DNA of 64,000 bases from contig NZ_VOLC01000027.1 in assembly GCF_009797935.1 (NCBI RefSeq), positions 1 through 64,000 of the forward strand, written 5' to 3'. The notes beneath the pieces are model-generated. The model was not told the origin of the DNA. It made no database searches and saw only the letters and a program-made list of their open reading frames with translations. Position 1 is the stretch's first letter. Each line of letters begins with the position of its first letter. Origin of the DNA: Lunatibacter salilacus (GTDB taxonomy: Bacteria; Bacteroidota; Bacteroidia; Cytophagales; Cyclobacteriaceae). Shown in pieces: positions 26,992 to 37,137 of the stretch. A program made the translations under genes and the position numbers.

Positions 26992-27170
26992 TTCTCTAAA
27001 GACTGGAGCGTTGATGTCGTTTAGGTGAAAAAACCATCGAGGTTTGGAAAACCTCAAAGGTTTGATTTTTTTGAAACCCTGAAGGTCTATTGTCTAAATA
27101 TTGGAGCGTTGATGTCTTTTAGGGTAAAAAAACCTTCGAGGTTTGGAAGATCTCAAAGGTGAAAAAACTT
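26975..27170 (+). repeat. Two tandem units of about 98 bp
   Basis: Both units start GAAACCC(C/T)GAAGG and contain TGGAGCGTTGATGTC(G/T)TTTAGG and CGAGGTTTGGAA; the spacing of the starts (26975 and 27073) is 98 bp. GAGGTTT-gga-AAACCTC in unit 1 (27039-27055) adds another stem. ACCTTNGAGGTTT-type palindromes are common intergenic elements in Bacteroidota. Confidence 0.8.
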
Positions 27171-27172
27171 TC

Positions 27173-28261
27173 TCAGTTATCCGACAAGTCCACAAATACC
27201 AACACAGGATTGTCTTCGGGATCAAGGTGTTGTGCTCCCTCGGGCAAATCGTTCGGTTCCAATTCAAGCAAATGGGCTGCCTGTGAAATGAAAAGAAGTT
27301 CATCGCCAATAACCGCCACCGGATACTGAAATGCGGGAAGCTGAGTAGGGGAGAAAATCCGTTTGGTTCCCTTTTCCCCATCCCAAAGTAGATGGTGTCG
27401 GGCCAGCTGCCCCTCAACCTGTACATCGACGCCGATATAATGAAATTCTCCCGAGCGAAAATAGTCGGAAATGGCCGCAAAGCCTTGGGAATTGATCATC
27501 TCAAATCCCTCCATCCAATCCATCTCAAAGTACCGCTCCGGTATGGCATACCTTCCAAAGTCAAAGCCTAGAACAGTTTCAAGGGAATCGGAAATCGAAA
27601 AGACTTTTGGGGCAAAAACCTCGTGAAAATACAGGTTGTTTCCGGACTTGACGAAATTCTGCTCCTGCATGGGGAGCATTGACCCCGTATAGGTATTGGG
27701 AAGGTAGGTGTCGGTGATTTCCCCGGAGGAGGTAAGTTTCACAATGCGGTTTTCGGTCAGGGGTAGGTTAAATCCGCCGTATAGCACATAGTTTCCATTG
27801 TCTAATTTCGAAAATGAAAATCCCAGGTAGGTCGTTTCTATTGTTTTGATAATTTGGCCATTCTCGTTAAAAACTTGGATGCGGGAATAAGCTCCCATAC
27901 TTTCCAAAACCACAAGCCGAGCATCGGAAATCAAAAAATCCGTAATGGCATTCAGTGTGTTGGGTCCTTCTCCAACGAGCGCTGCGGGGCCTAAATAGTT
28001 TCCTTCCCTATCAAATCGCTGAATGGCATTTCTGGTATTTTTATCATAGATATAAATATGATCTTCTGAGATTTTAACAGATAAATATTCACCCAATAGA
28101 ATTTCAGGGCGAGTTTCTAACGGAATAATTTTTGTTACCTTATAGGGTGTGTTAACCTCCGTAAAATCCTCCAAACGCAGGATTCTGTCTACAATTTTCG
28201 AGTTCTGGTCACATGAAAAGCAAAATAGTAGGATAGCGAGGAAAAGGATAGGTTTATCCAT
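27173..28261 (-). CDS. 6-bladed beta-propeller lipoprotein
   Basis: 362 residues with a lipoprotein signal (FLAILLFCFSC, lipobox Cys at 16) and propeller blades such as DHIYIYDKNTRNAIQRFDREGNYLG and LVVLESMGAYSRIQVFNENGQIIKTIE. It belongs to the 6-bladed beta-propeller group common in Bacteroidota, membrane-anchored proteins of unknown role. No operon partner. The stop is shadowed by the tandem repeat behind the oxidoreductase gene. Confidence 0.85.
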   Translation of the reverse strand: MDKPILFLAILLFCFSCDQNSKIVDRILRLEDFTEVNTPYKVTKIIPLETRPEILLGEYLSVKISEDHIYIYDKNTRNAIQRFDREGNYLGPAALVGEGPNTLNAITDFLISDARLVVLESMGAYSRIQVFNENGQIIKTIETTYLGFSFSKLDNGNYVLYGGFNLPLTENRIVKLTSSGEITDTYLPNTYTGSMLPMQEQNFVKSGNNLYFHEVFAPKVFSISDSLETVLGFDFGRYAIPERYFEMDWMEGFEMINSQGFAAISDYFRSGEFHYIGVDVQVEGQLARHHLLWDGEKGTKRIFSPTQLPAFQYPVAVIGDELLFISQAAHLLELEPNDLPEGAQHLDPEDNPVLVFVDLSDN

Positions 28262-29089
28262 AGGTCGGTTGTTGTTAGTTTAAAATTTAATTTCAAAATC
28301 TATAGGAATGAGATATTTTAAACCATATAAGGCAGGGATCCATTCCCAATTGAAGGTGAAAGAGCAACTTCGACGCTGCCCCAACCCAGCCCTCCCTTCT
28401 GTAACCGTTACGCTATCACAGGATTTTCAACTTTAGGGGAGGGTTTTAATTATTTAGTTCGAAATATAAACTCTTTGCTAGAATCATCAAAAGTCCCCCC
28501 TAAAGGAGTGATTTAGGGGGGCACCACGGAGACGGAACCTGATCTAGATCTCGAAGCCATATCGTATGGCGAAACAAGGCAGAACTTGCCAGGATCGGGT
28601 TTTGGCGGGAGATTATGGCTTCTCCAACTCTCACCGTTGCCAAAACACAATCGAATTATTTGGCTACTAAGATTACACCCCTCTGGGGCTAGACCGATAT
28701 TAACCATATTTGTATGGGCTTCAACTACTCTTTTTACCTTGTGCCTTTTTGAATTGAGAGGAACCTTTGTTCATCTTTTTACGAATTAACCGTCCTTTGC
28801 TTTTCGGTAGCGAAAGATTCTCGTGAGATCGGTAAAACCTTAAATGAAATTATATGTCTCGTATGGTTAATTACATTTTTTTAAGTTAAGCATCCAAATT
28901 CACGGGCAACGGGTTTTTAAAACTAAAAAATTATTATCAAATATCCGCCTTTTATCGAATGTTTTAGAGGGTGGCTTCTCATATTGTTCTCTGGATATTC
29001 AATATACCATCTACGCTGTTTGCTAATATTTATACTGAATCCTTTTATCTCTTAACCAAACCCTTTAATTTTCGGCAAATTCATATCCC
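28262..29089. other. Gene-free region with a hairpin
   Basis: 830 bp. CCCCTAAA-ggagtga-TTTAGGGG (28497-28519) is a good 8-bp stem. No supported gene; frames at 28513-28789 have no family resemblance. The right part must hold the promoter of the SNF2 gene. Confidence 0.5.
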
Positions 29090-32000
29090 ATGCCCCTAAC
29101 CACAGACCAGCAAAGTATGCTGCGGAGTCACAAGCGTAACCTATCTCCTTATGTATTGGAAAAAGGTTTAATCCTCTATAAAGAAGGGAAGGTTACCTTT
29201 GATTATTATGAGGAAGAGTCTGGGTCCTTTTATTTTTTAGTAAAGGGAAATGTTGAACCTCTCTATCAGGTTACAATAAATCTCACGGAAATAGATTTTT
29301 CTTTAGATGATTTCATCGGGGAGGAAGAGATAGATTGTTCCTGTATCTATTTTGAAGAAAACTTAGAATGCAAGCATGTTGCGGCGTCCCTATTTTTTCT
29401 GGAATCGAATAAAAACAAAGTGTTTAATCATGATCCAGAAGAAGATTTGCTTCTTTTTTCTGAGTTGCCCAAAAAAGAATATATCCGACCGGAACCTAGG
29501 GAAAAATTGGTATTCCCAATAGTAATTCCGTGTGAGCCTTCAGAAATCCCAAAACTTGCGGATAAAATGACTATGGTTTCCGATAAAGATGTCGAGGGAT
29601 GGTTGATAAATATTGATATTAAGGAGGAGGCATATGTTTATGAAGTAGAAATTCACGGGAAACAACACTATATACGGATTGATTATTCCCTAGGTAAAGT
29701 CAAAATCAATGGAACGTATACCCAGGAATACCTAGTTATTTTGGGCCTGCAATGGCTGAAATCACGGTATAAGTCGCCCAAATTAAATGAATTAAACTAT
29801 TTGACAAAACAGCAAAAACAGCAGGCGATGTCAGATTATTTAGTTCGGGTTGGGCTGAAAGATCAAATAAAGGACCTGGACAACGCTTTCCATTTTGTGT
29901 TTGCGGAAGATCAGGTTTTTTTGAATCCAAGAGGCCCTTTAAGGGGTTTATATAATTTAGAAATCCTTTCGAAAGCGATGAACAAGCAAGTTTTTTCACC
30001 ATTACGTACTTCGGAAAAGAAGATGGAAGTAAGAGAGGATGTCTTTTCGGAATGGGGGACCTACCACGCTGCCTTTGCTTTAGTAAATGATTTTCGGGGC
30101 AAGTTCGATAAGATCATCCCGATTATGGCCAAAGGAACCAAAGCGGATCCTAAAGCACTCAACACTAAAGTTACATTATTTGATGATCCCAACGATTTCC
30201 GACTTGCAAGCAGTCCAAATTTGGAGCATATTATGGCAGCAGCAAATAGAGTAAACAAAGCCATAAAAAGTAAAGATTTCCAAATCATTCACACGCTGTT
30301 TGGTGAATTTTTGCATGTTGCTTCTGCATATAGAATATTTGTATTTCAAGGAAACGCACGGGAGGCACAGTATCCTAAAAAAAGTAACTTTGGAAAATCT
30401 CTCCGGATTTTGCGCACCAGATTTGTGGTAAAAATCAGTAAGAAAGAATTACTGTATGATGTGAAATTCATTTTAAAAATGGGTGAAGAGGAGTGGGGAT
30501 TGGAAGAATTAAATGATCATTTGGAAGTAAATACAACGTATGCCACATTCCTAAACTTGAACCTTTTTTATTTTCGGAGTCTAGCGGAAATGAAGGTGCT
30601 TGAATTTTTGAGAGAGTTTCCTCTTTTACACGTGGTGGAAAGTGACCTGGACTACCTCGTAAATGATATCTTACTGCCTATGTCCAAGAATGTAGAAATA
30701 ATCGATGAATCCGGTTTGTTTCAGGAGGCTGATGGTTCTGGTAATTTACAGCGGGAACTGTATATCACGGAACTAACCGGATTGGTCATTTTTCGGCCCC
30801 AAGTCAAGTATGGGGAAAACGCCTATTCCAACCCCCTAGAAGGGAATACCATCATGGATCCGGAAACTAAAACGCTCTACCTGCGGGACGAAGATGTGGA
30901 GGATGAATATCTGGCATTGCTAAGGGACCTACACCCAAGCTTCGGACGGGGTGGGGGACAAGGATTTTTCCACCTGACCCACGATGCCTTTATGGAAAAC
31001 CTCTGGTTTATGAAGGCCTTTGAGCGACTCAAAAAGGAGAGTGTCCGGGTACTTGGCCTGGATAAAATAGCGATAAAGAAATACTCCCCTTTCCCTCCAG
31101 AGATCAGCATGGAGTTTGGTTCTTCCCAAGATTGGTTTGAGGTGAGTGCCCAGGTAGTTTTTGGCAACAACAAGGTAAAACTGAAAGATATTAAACGGGC
31201 ACTGGAAAAGGACAACAATTACGTTGAGCTGGCGGACGGAACCATCGGTATATTGCCGGAGCAGTGGGTTAAAAAGTTTGGTCGGCTCTTCCGCACCGGG
31301 GAGACAGACAAAGAGGATATAAAAATTTCCAAAACCCAGTTTAACCTCCTTGACGACATGGAGGAACTGGTGAACTTTCCAAAAATTATCGAGGAGATAG
31401 CAGAGAAGAAGGAAAGATTGCGGCAGTTTACGGAAATCCAACAAACTACCGTGCCCAAGAAGCTAAACGCTACATTGAGAAATTACCAATATGCCGGACT
31501 GAATTGGCTGAATTTCTTGCAGGAATATGGTTGGGGAGGAATATTGGCGGATGATATGGGTTTGGGAAAAACCCTGCAGTTGATTACCATGATTTGCAAA
31601 ATGGTGGAGAAAACAGGCAAAAAGGTTTTGGTCGTTGCACCGACTACCCTGCTTTTTAACTGGAAAAACGAACTGGAGAAGTTTGCTCCGCATATCGATT
31701 ACTTTGTCCATCATGGCGATAGATATGACACAGTAGAGGAATTGAGCAAGCATCAGGTAGTCCTGACCAGCTATGGATTGGTCATTAACGATCTGGAGTT
31801 GCTTCGGCAGATTGAGTTTGATGCTATCATTGCCGATGAATCGCAGGCCATTAAAAACACCCAGTCCCAACGCTACAAAGCGATTACAAAGCTTAAGGGT
31901 AAATTCAAAGTGGCACTTACCGGCACACCGATTGAAAACGGTTTGGCGGAGCTTTTTGCACAGATGAACTTTGTAAATCCTGGGTTCTTTTCGACCTTCA

Positions 32001-32851
32001 AAGGATTTAAAGACAACTACCTCCTCCCACTTAAAAAGGGCAATGCGGAGATATTGACCGAATTGCAACGAAAGATACAACCCTTCATCCTCCGAAGGAC
32101 CAAAAAAGAGGTGCTTACCGAACTTCCAGAAAAGACGGAGGAATACCTGTATTGCGAGATGGATGCGGTTCAGCGGAAAATATACGATGCCTACCGCAAT
32201 GAGTATCGGGATTTTCTGCTTAAGAAATTCGAAGAGGAGGGATCGGAATCCTCCAAAATGTATGTGCTGGAAGGACTTACCCGATTAAGGCAGGTGTGTG
32301 ACTCTACACAACTTGTGCCCAACAACGAAGGGAAAAGTGCTTCTGCCAAAATTGAAATCTTGCTGGAACATATCACGGATAAAACCGGAAACCACAAGGT
32401 ATTGGTGTTTAGTCAGTTTGTGAAGATGCTGGACATCGTGCAGGAGAAGTTGAAGGAGAACAATATCCAATACACCTATTTGGACGGGAAAACCAGTTTG
32501 AAAGAGCGGGAAGCCCGAGTCAATCAGTTTCAAAGTGATGACAACAAACGGGTATTTTTGATCAGTCTAAAGGCCGGGGGAACTGGATTGAATCTGACCG
32601 CTGCTGACTATGTGTATATCTTGGATCCATGGTGGAATCCTGCCGTGGAGAATCAGGCCATAGACCGCTGCTACCGAATGGGGCAGGAAAAACATGTCAT
32701 TGCTTACCGCATGGTATGCACAAATACTATTGAAGAGAAGATCATGAAATTACAGCAGGCCAAAACCAAAATGGCAAAAGAAGTTATTGCTGAGGGGGAT
32801 AGCTTTTTGGGTTCCCTGGATGGGGAAGGGATGTTGGCATTGTTTGATTAG
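29090..32851 (+). CDS. SNF2-family ATPase/helicase with SWIM zinc finger
   Basis: 1253 residues. A SWIM finger lies at C83-x-C85...C94-x-H96 (IDCSCIYFEENLECKHVAAS). A long region of unknown fold follows, then the two-lobed SNF2 motor: ADDMGLGKTLQLI (about residue 820), IIADESQAIKN as motif II, LTGTPIENGLAELF and SLKAGGTGLNLTAADYVYILDPWWNPA with YRMGQEKHV as motifs III to VI. Such SWIM-SNF2 proteins are large DNA-translocating ATPases found in most Bacteroidota, with unclear cellular role. No membrane segment. Single gene; converges with the AraC regulator at 32870. Length typical. Confidence 0.93.
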   Translation: MPLTTDQQSMLRSHKRNLSPYVLEKGLILYKEGKVTFDYYEEESGSFYFLVKGNVEPLYQVTINLTEIDFSLDDFIGEEEIDCSCIYFEENLECKHVAASLFFLESNKNKVFNHDPEEDLLLFSELPKKEYIRPEPREKLVFPIVIPCEPSEIPKLADKMTMVSDKDVEGWLINIDIKEEAYVYEVEIHGKQHYIRIDYSLGKVKINGTYTQEYLVILGLQWLKSRYKSPKLNELNYLTKQQKQQAMSDYLVRVGLKDQIKDLDNAFHFVFAEDQVFLNPRGPLRGLYNLEILSKAMNKQVFSPLRTSEKKMEVREDVFSEWGTYHAAFALVNDFRGKFDKIIPIMAKGTKADPKALNTKVTLFDDPNDFRLASSPNLEHIMAAANRVNKAIKSKDFQIIHTLFGEFLHVASAYRIFVFQGNAREAQYPKKSNFGKSLRILRTRFVVKISKKELLYDVKFILKMGEEEWGLEELNDHLEVNTTYATFLNLNLFYFRSLAEMKVLEFLREFPLLHVVESDLDYLVNDILLPMSKNVEIIDESGLFQEADGSGNLQRELYITELTGLVIFRPQVKYGENAYSNPLEGNTIMDPETKTLYLRDEDVEDEYLALLRDLHPSFGRGGGQGFFHLTHDAFMENLWFMKAFERLKKESVRVLGLDKIAIKKYSPFPPEISMEFGSSQDWFEVSAQVVFGNNKVKLKDIKRALEKDNNYVELADGTIGILPEQWVKKFGRLFRTGETDKEDIKISKTQFNLLDDMEELVNFPKIIEEIAEKKERLRQFTEIQQTTVPKKLNATLRNYQYAGLNWLNFLQEYGWGGILADDMGLGKTLQLITMICKMVEKTGKKVLVVAPTTLLFNWKNELEKFAPHIDYFVHHGDRYDTVEELSKHQVVLTSYGLVINDLELLRQIEFDAIIADESQAIKNTQSQRYKAITKLKGKFKVALTGTPIENGLAELFAQMNFVNPGFFSTFKGFKDNYLLPLKKGNAEILTELQRKIQPFILRRTKKEVLTELPEKTEEYLYCEMDAVQRKIYDAYRNEYRDFLLKKFEEEGSESSKMYVLEGLTRLRQVCDSTQLVPNNEGKSASAKIEILLEHITDKTGNHKVLVFSQFVKMLDIVQEKLKENNIQYTYLDGKTSLKEREARVNQFQSDDNKRVFLISLKAGGTGLNLTAADYVYILDPWWNPAVENQAIDRCYRMGQEKHVIAYRMVCTNTIEEKIMKLQQAKTKMAKEVIAEGDSFLGSLDGEGMLALFD

Positions 32852-32869
32852 AGGTGAAAAGAGCCGATT

Positions 32870-33871
32870 CTATTTTAAGTGCTGCTCTCTGTAAGCTTTT
32901 GGAAGCATGCCTGTGGCTTTCTTAAAAGCAGCACTGAAGTGGGTAGGGTGCTGATATCCCAGTTCTTCGGCAATTTCGGCAATCTTTAAATCCGACTGTT
33001 TCAAAAGATCCTTGGCTTGCTCCATTTTATACGCAAGCAAATAGCTAAATACACTGCTTCCAAATTGAAGTTTAAAGTGTTTTTTAAGAGTAAATTCATT
33101 GGTTCCCACTTCCAGTGCAAGAGATTTAAGGGAAATGCCTGTCTTCAGATTTTTCAAAAGTAACTGCCTAGCCATTTCCATTTTTTCCGCCTCTTCCGGC
33201 TTTAAACCAGGTTCAGGTTGGGATTTTGGATTCTGTAGGAGTTGGTCCATTTGATATAAAATCAGCTCAGTGACCTTTGCCTCGATAAAATAGTTTTTTA
33301 GCTTGGGATTCAATTTTTCCTCCAAAATCTGAAGAAGTAAAAGGTTAATTTTTTGGTCAAGGTAAATCGATGCCCGATGAAGTTGGGCTTGATTTCCTGT
33401 TTTCACTTTCGATTCAAACTCCTTCCATTGTAACGCATGATCATATGAAAAGGAAAAAAAATAATCCACCTGCGCATATACAATCATAGCCTCCAACTTG
33501 GATTCTGTCCTCGCCTCGACCAAAACGTTTTCCTTTCCAAAGTAGAAGCTGTTGCAGTGTCGATTTTCAATCGTAAATAACAAAGAATTTTTTTCTATCC
33601 CACAGTAGGCGCAGCTTCCCTGCAAACAAAAAATCAATACCACGTAGTTTTCCGGCATAACCAGGGTTCTCTTGGAACCGATGGATTTGTCGAGAGAGAT
33701 GTATCGAAAATAAATTTTATCCGCAAAATACTCATATGCTTTTCCATCCTCAGTGGTAAATTCCCGTTCCTGATAGGGTCTTTTTTCTTCAGAACCTTCT
33801 TCTGAATTCTCCATATTTAATTCAAGCAGACTTTTAAAGTGGTTGAGGGGATTTATTCCTTTTATCGTCAT
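32870..33871 (-). CDS. AraC-family transcriptional regulator
   Basis: 333 residues. The C-terminal 100 residues form two helix-turn-helix motifs (LKSLALEVGTNEFTLKKHF and IAEIAEELGYQHPTHFSAAFKKATGMLP); the N-terminal 220 residues (cupin-like, with CAYCG and a helical linker) would bind an effector. Its gene is divergent from the SusC/SusD/PepSY genes with 122 bp between, so it is the natural regulator of that operon. AraC members of the PchR type sense siderophores; this is a possibility, not shown. Confidence 0.9.
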   Translation of the reverse strand: MTIKGINPLNHFKSLLELNMENSEEGSEEKRPYQEREFTTEDGKAYEYFADKIYFRYISLDKSIGSKRTLVMPENYVVLIFCLQGSCAYCGIEKNSLLFTIENRHCNSFYFGKENVLVEARTESKLEAMIVYAQVDYFFSFSYDHALQWKEFESKVKTGNQAQLHRASIYLDQKINLLLLQILEEKLNPKLKNYFIEAKVTELILYQMDQLLQNPKSQPEPGLKPEEAEKMEMARQLLLKNLKTGISLKSLALEVGTNEFTLKKHFKLQFGSSVFSYLLAYKMEQAKDLLKQSDLKIAEIAEELGYQHPTHFSAAFKKATGMLPKAYREQHLK

Positions 33872-33913
33872 TTTTTATTCCTGATAAGGTCACTGCATAG
33901 CCGGGCTGGCGTA

Positions 33914-33954
33914 TACCTTTGCACAAAGTTAATCTTTTTTAGATTAAGTCTAAA
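33914..33954 (+). promoter_or_regulatory. Promoter -7 box and metal-regulator-like dyad ahead of the SusC gene
   Basis: TACCTTTG (33914-33921) fits the TAnnTTTG box of Bacteroidota promoters; a good -33 TTTG is not seen. TTTAGA-ttaag-TCTAAA (33938-33954) is a perfect 17-bp dyad that overlaps another (TTAATCT...AGATTAA, 33929-33947), placed between the box and the SusC ATG. It resembles the TTAGG-type half sites of DtxR/IdeR-like iron regulators, which would suit an iron-uptake operon; this match is by eye. Confidence 0.5.
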
Positions 33955-33993
33955 TAGTAATAATACTTCGTACATAAGAATTCAAAATTTATC

Positions 33994-36900
33994 ATGATGA
34001 GACGTTTAAAAATAACTTTTATTTTAGCGCTGGGCTTCTCCCTACTGATGCTTTCGCACCAGCTTTCCGCCCAACGGGTCCACGTATTTGGAACAATTAC
34101 TGAAAGAGACTCCGGATTACCACTTCCGGGGGCGGTCATTCAAGTTGAGGATACACCTGTTACTTCGGTTTCTGGAAGGAATGGAGAATTCCGGATGTAT
34201 GCAGAAGTGGGAGATCAGATTACGATTTCATTTTTGGGATTTCTTACCCAGCGACTTCAGGTTGGTGCAGAAGAGCAAACACTTGACATCCGCATGGAAG
34301 AGGATCAAAAAATGCTCTCCGAGGTAGTGGTGACTGGAGCTTTGGGAATACGCAGGGCTGCTAAAGAAATTGGTGGTGGAACCCAAGTAATCGGTAACGA
34401 ATACCTCAACCAAGGTAAAACGGTTAACCCACTCACCGGGCTCACCAGTAAAGTTGCTGGCCTTCGTATTAATATGTATGACAGCAAGGTGGATCCTCAA
34501 ATCCAAATTGTGATGCGGGGATCAAGGTCCCTGAATAGAAATGCAAACGCTCCTATATATGTGGTCGACGGTGTTCCCATTCCCGATATCAGCCGACTGA
34601 ATCCAAATGACATTGAAAGTATTACAGTATTAAAGGGAGCTAACGCCGCAGCACTGTACGGGTCGGAAGGAGTCAACGGTGCGTTAATGATCACAACGAA
34701 AAGAGGAACCAAGGGAAATACACGGGTAACCTTTAGCAATACGACCACTTTTAGTGATGTCTTTTTACTACCCGGTGCCCAAAATGAGTTTGGCCAAGGG
34801 CAAAATGGTGTCTATGATCCATTACAACATGAATCTTGGGGTCCACGATTTGACGGGACGATGAGGGATTTCGGACCCGAGCTTCCAGACGGTACCCAAC
34901 CGCAGCTCCTATATGCCGCTCCGAACAGGGACAATCGGTTGAAGCTTTTTCAGCGGGGGATGAATTTGCAGAATGATATTTCCTTCTCCGGAGGGGATGA
35001 TAATAGCTCTTATTTTCTGTCTCTACAGGATGTGCGGATTACAGGAATTCTCCCCGGTGACGAAAGTAACCGTACAGGTGCAAGATTTAATGGCTCCAAG
35101 AAATTCGGCAATCTGCGGACATCGTATAACCTAAACTATGTGACATTTTCCAAGTCCTTTGCTCCGGATGGACCTTGGCTTTCAACCTATACCTCACCCG
35201 CCAACCTGGACTATACTCAAATGGTGGATTGGCAGGATCCAAACAGCATAGCTTATCCAAACAATTACTTTACAGACCTGGTCAAAAATCCGTTTTTTTT
35301 ACTGGACAATTATCGTCAAAACAATGACCAATATACCATCAACGGTAAAATTGAACTGGATTATGAGGTCAAGCCTTGGCTGAGTGTTATATATAGACTG
35401 GGATTTTATATGGATGTAAATGAGACCAGAAATACTACCGGAAAATTTGAAGGAATAGGTAGGAGAAATGTTAATGGCGCTGTGACTGATATCAACGATA
35501 ACTTTCAGCGCTACAACGGTGATTTAATCCTAAACTTCCGAAAACAGTTTGGCAAATTTTCCAACAATCTGATCTTGGGACAGAATTTCCGGGCAGATAA
35601 CAGCAAGCGGGTTACCGTAGGTGCTTCGAACCTGTTGTTGCCGGGAATTTATAATCCGGACGTTCGTGTGGGAGAATTGACGTCCGGTTCCGGAAGTTCC
35701 ATAACGGAATACAGATCACTGGCGGTTTACGGCGAGTGGACAGGAGGGTATGACAATTTCCTCTACGTAACCCTGACGGGTAGAAATGACTGGGTATCTG
35801 TATTGGACCCCAGCAACCGATCTTATTTCTATCCCGGAGTAAGTACCTCCTTCCTGTTTCCGGAAGTAATACCGTTTTTAAAAGACAGCAAATTTCTAAC
35901 CTTTGGAAAGCTATTCGCTTCATGGAATAGAACCGGAAATGTAACCTTGGCTCCATACAGGCTTAATAATCCCTACAGTCAGACCAATGGCTTTCCCTTT
36001 GGAACGTTGGTTGGTTTTACACCAAGTTCTGCATACCCCAATCCGGGCATACAGCCGGAGTTTGTTACCTCCTACGAAGTAGGTACGCAGTTAAGCTTTT
36101 TGGATCACCGACTGCATGTGGAAGGAAGTTATGTGTATTCTGATTCAGAAGGGCAGATTTTTAACGCTTCTGTTTCCAGAGCCACTGGTTATAGCACGGC
36201 CATTGTGAATGCCGGCCGATTAACCAACCGTATTGTAGAGCTGAGCATTATGGGCGATGTGCTGCAGCGGCAGGATCAAAAATTAAATGTGGGAATTACC
36301 TTCAGCCGGATCAACAACAACGTAGAGGAACTGTATGAGGGCGACTCCTATAATATTTTCCGACAGTCTTATGCGAATGTAGGCCAGTCCTATCCAAGCT
36401 TGATGGTCAGCGATTACCTTCGTGATCCCCAAGGTAGGGTGGTAATCAATCAAGAGACGGGATATCCTCAGGTATCTCCCGTTGAAACCCATTTAGGAAC
36501 CATGGTTCCTCCTTACCAAGCAGGTGCCAGCGTGATATACAAGTTCAGAAACCTGAGTATAGCTGCCCAGTTTGACGGCCGATGGGGTGGATGGCTCTAT
36601 TCCGAAATCATCCCCCGCCAATACACTGCTGGTACCCATCCCAGAACGGTTGCCTATGATCGGGAGCCTTTCCTGTATCCCAATTCAGTAATTCAGCAGG
36701 AGGATGGAAGTTTTGTGGAAAATATCGCTATCCTTTCTCCGGGTGACAAGGCATTTTGGGATTTTGAAGGAAAGATTCAGTCCAACACCGCGGTAAAATC
36801 GGATTTCTTCAAGCTCAGGGAATTAAATCTTACCTATGAATTGCCACAAAAATGGTTTGGTGGACAGAGGTTTCTTGAGGCAGCAAGCCTTAGCTTAATA

Positions 36901-37044
36901 GGTACCAACCTGTTTATCCTCCGGCACAAGGACAATGACCACGGAGATCCCGAATACTTGTACAACTCCACTGACGGCTATGTCAGTTTCAGGCAAGTAC
37001 CTCCGTTCCGGACTTATGGATTCAATGTAAACCTTTCTTTTTGA
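33994..37044 (+). CDS. SusC/RagA-type TonB-linked outer-membrane receptor
   Basis: 1016 residues with signal peptide ending HQLSAQ. Residues 30-100 form the carboxypeptidase-regulatory-like domain (GTITERDSGLPLPGAVIQVEDT), followed by the TonB box and plug (VVTGALGIRRAAKEIG, PIYVVDGVPIPDISRLNPNDIESI, SGRALYG-like AALYGSEGVNGALMITTK) and a 22-strand barrel to the final aromatic F. SusC proteins import large ligands together with SusD lids. Here the partner set (SusD at 37138 and PepSY at 38684) suggests an iron complex, not glycan. The stop is followed at once by an R1 repeat. Confidence 0.95.
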   Translation: MMRRLKITFILALGFSLLMLSHQLSAQRVHVFGTITERDSGLPLPGAVIQVEDTPVTSVSGRNGEFRMYAEVGDQITISFLGFLTQRLQVGAEEQTLDIRMEEDQKMLSEVVVTGALGIRRAAKEIGGGTQVIGNEYLNQGKTVNPLTGLTSKVAGLRINMYDSKVDPQIQIVMRGSRSLNRNANAPIYVVDGVPIPDISRLNPNDIESITVLKGANAAALYGSEGVNGALMITTKRGTKGNTRVTFSNTTTFSDVFLLPGAQNEFGQGQNGVYDPLQHESWGPRFDGTMRDFGPELPDGTQPQLLYAAPNRDNRLKLFQRGMNLQNDISFSGGDDNSSYFLSLQDVRITGILPGDESNRTGARFNGSKKFGNLRTSYNLNYVTFSKSFAPDGPWLSTYTSPANLDYTQMVDWQDPNSIAYPNNYFTDLVKNPFFLLDNYRQNNDQYTINGKIELDYEVKPWLSVIYRLGFYMDVNETRNTTGKFEGIGRRNVNGAVTDINDNFQRYNGDLILNFRKQFGKFSNNLILGQNFRADNSKRVTVGASNLLLPGIYNPDVRVGELTSGSGSSITEYRSLAVYGEWTGGYDNFLYVTLTGRNDWVSVLDPSNRSYFYPGVSTSFLFPEVIPFLKDSKFLTFGKLFASWNRTGNVTLAPYRLNNPYSQTNGFPFGTLVGFTPSSAYPNPGIQPEFVTSYEVGTQLSFLDHRLHVEGSYVYSDSEGQIFNASVSRATGYSTAIVNAGRLTNRIVELSIMGDVLQRQDQKLNVGITFSRINNNVEELYEGDSYNIFRQSYANVGQSYPSLMVSDYLRDPQGRVVINQETGYPQVSPVETHLGTMVPPYQAGASVIYKFRNLSIAAQFDGRWGGWLYSEIIPRQYTAGTHPRTVAYDREPFLYPNSVIQQEDGSFVENIAILSPGDKAFWDFEGKIQSNTAVKSDFFKLRELNLTYELPQKWFGGQRFLEAASLSLIGTNLFILRHKDNDHGDPEYLYNSTDGYVSFRQVPPFRTYGFNVNLSF

Positions 37045-37046
37045 CC

Positions 37047-37135
37047 AAATCGAGCAGGACGCAGGCAACCCACGGAGGGATGATTATCATTGCGAGATTC
37101 AATGTGACCTCTAAAAAACAAATTATAAACATATT
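37047..37135 (+). repeat. R1 repeat, copy C, filling the SusC-SusD spacer
   Basis: Starts 3 nt after the SusC stop codon and ends 2 nt before the SusD start, so the whole spacer is one R1 copy in sense orientation. Key features shared with the others: AAATCGAGCA start, GGGATGATTAT and GCGAGATTC, A-rich tail. Confidence 0.85.
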
Positions 37136-37137
37136 AA

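Noticed and set aside
29090-32851. SNF2 gene as part of a DISARM or similar defence system
   Set aside because: No methylase, DrmA/B or other partner is adjacent and SWIM-SNF2 genes are common in core Bacteroidota genomes.
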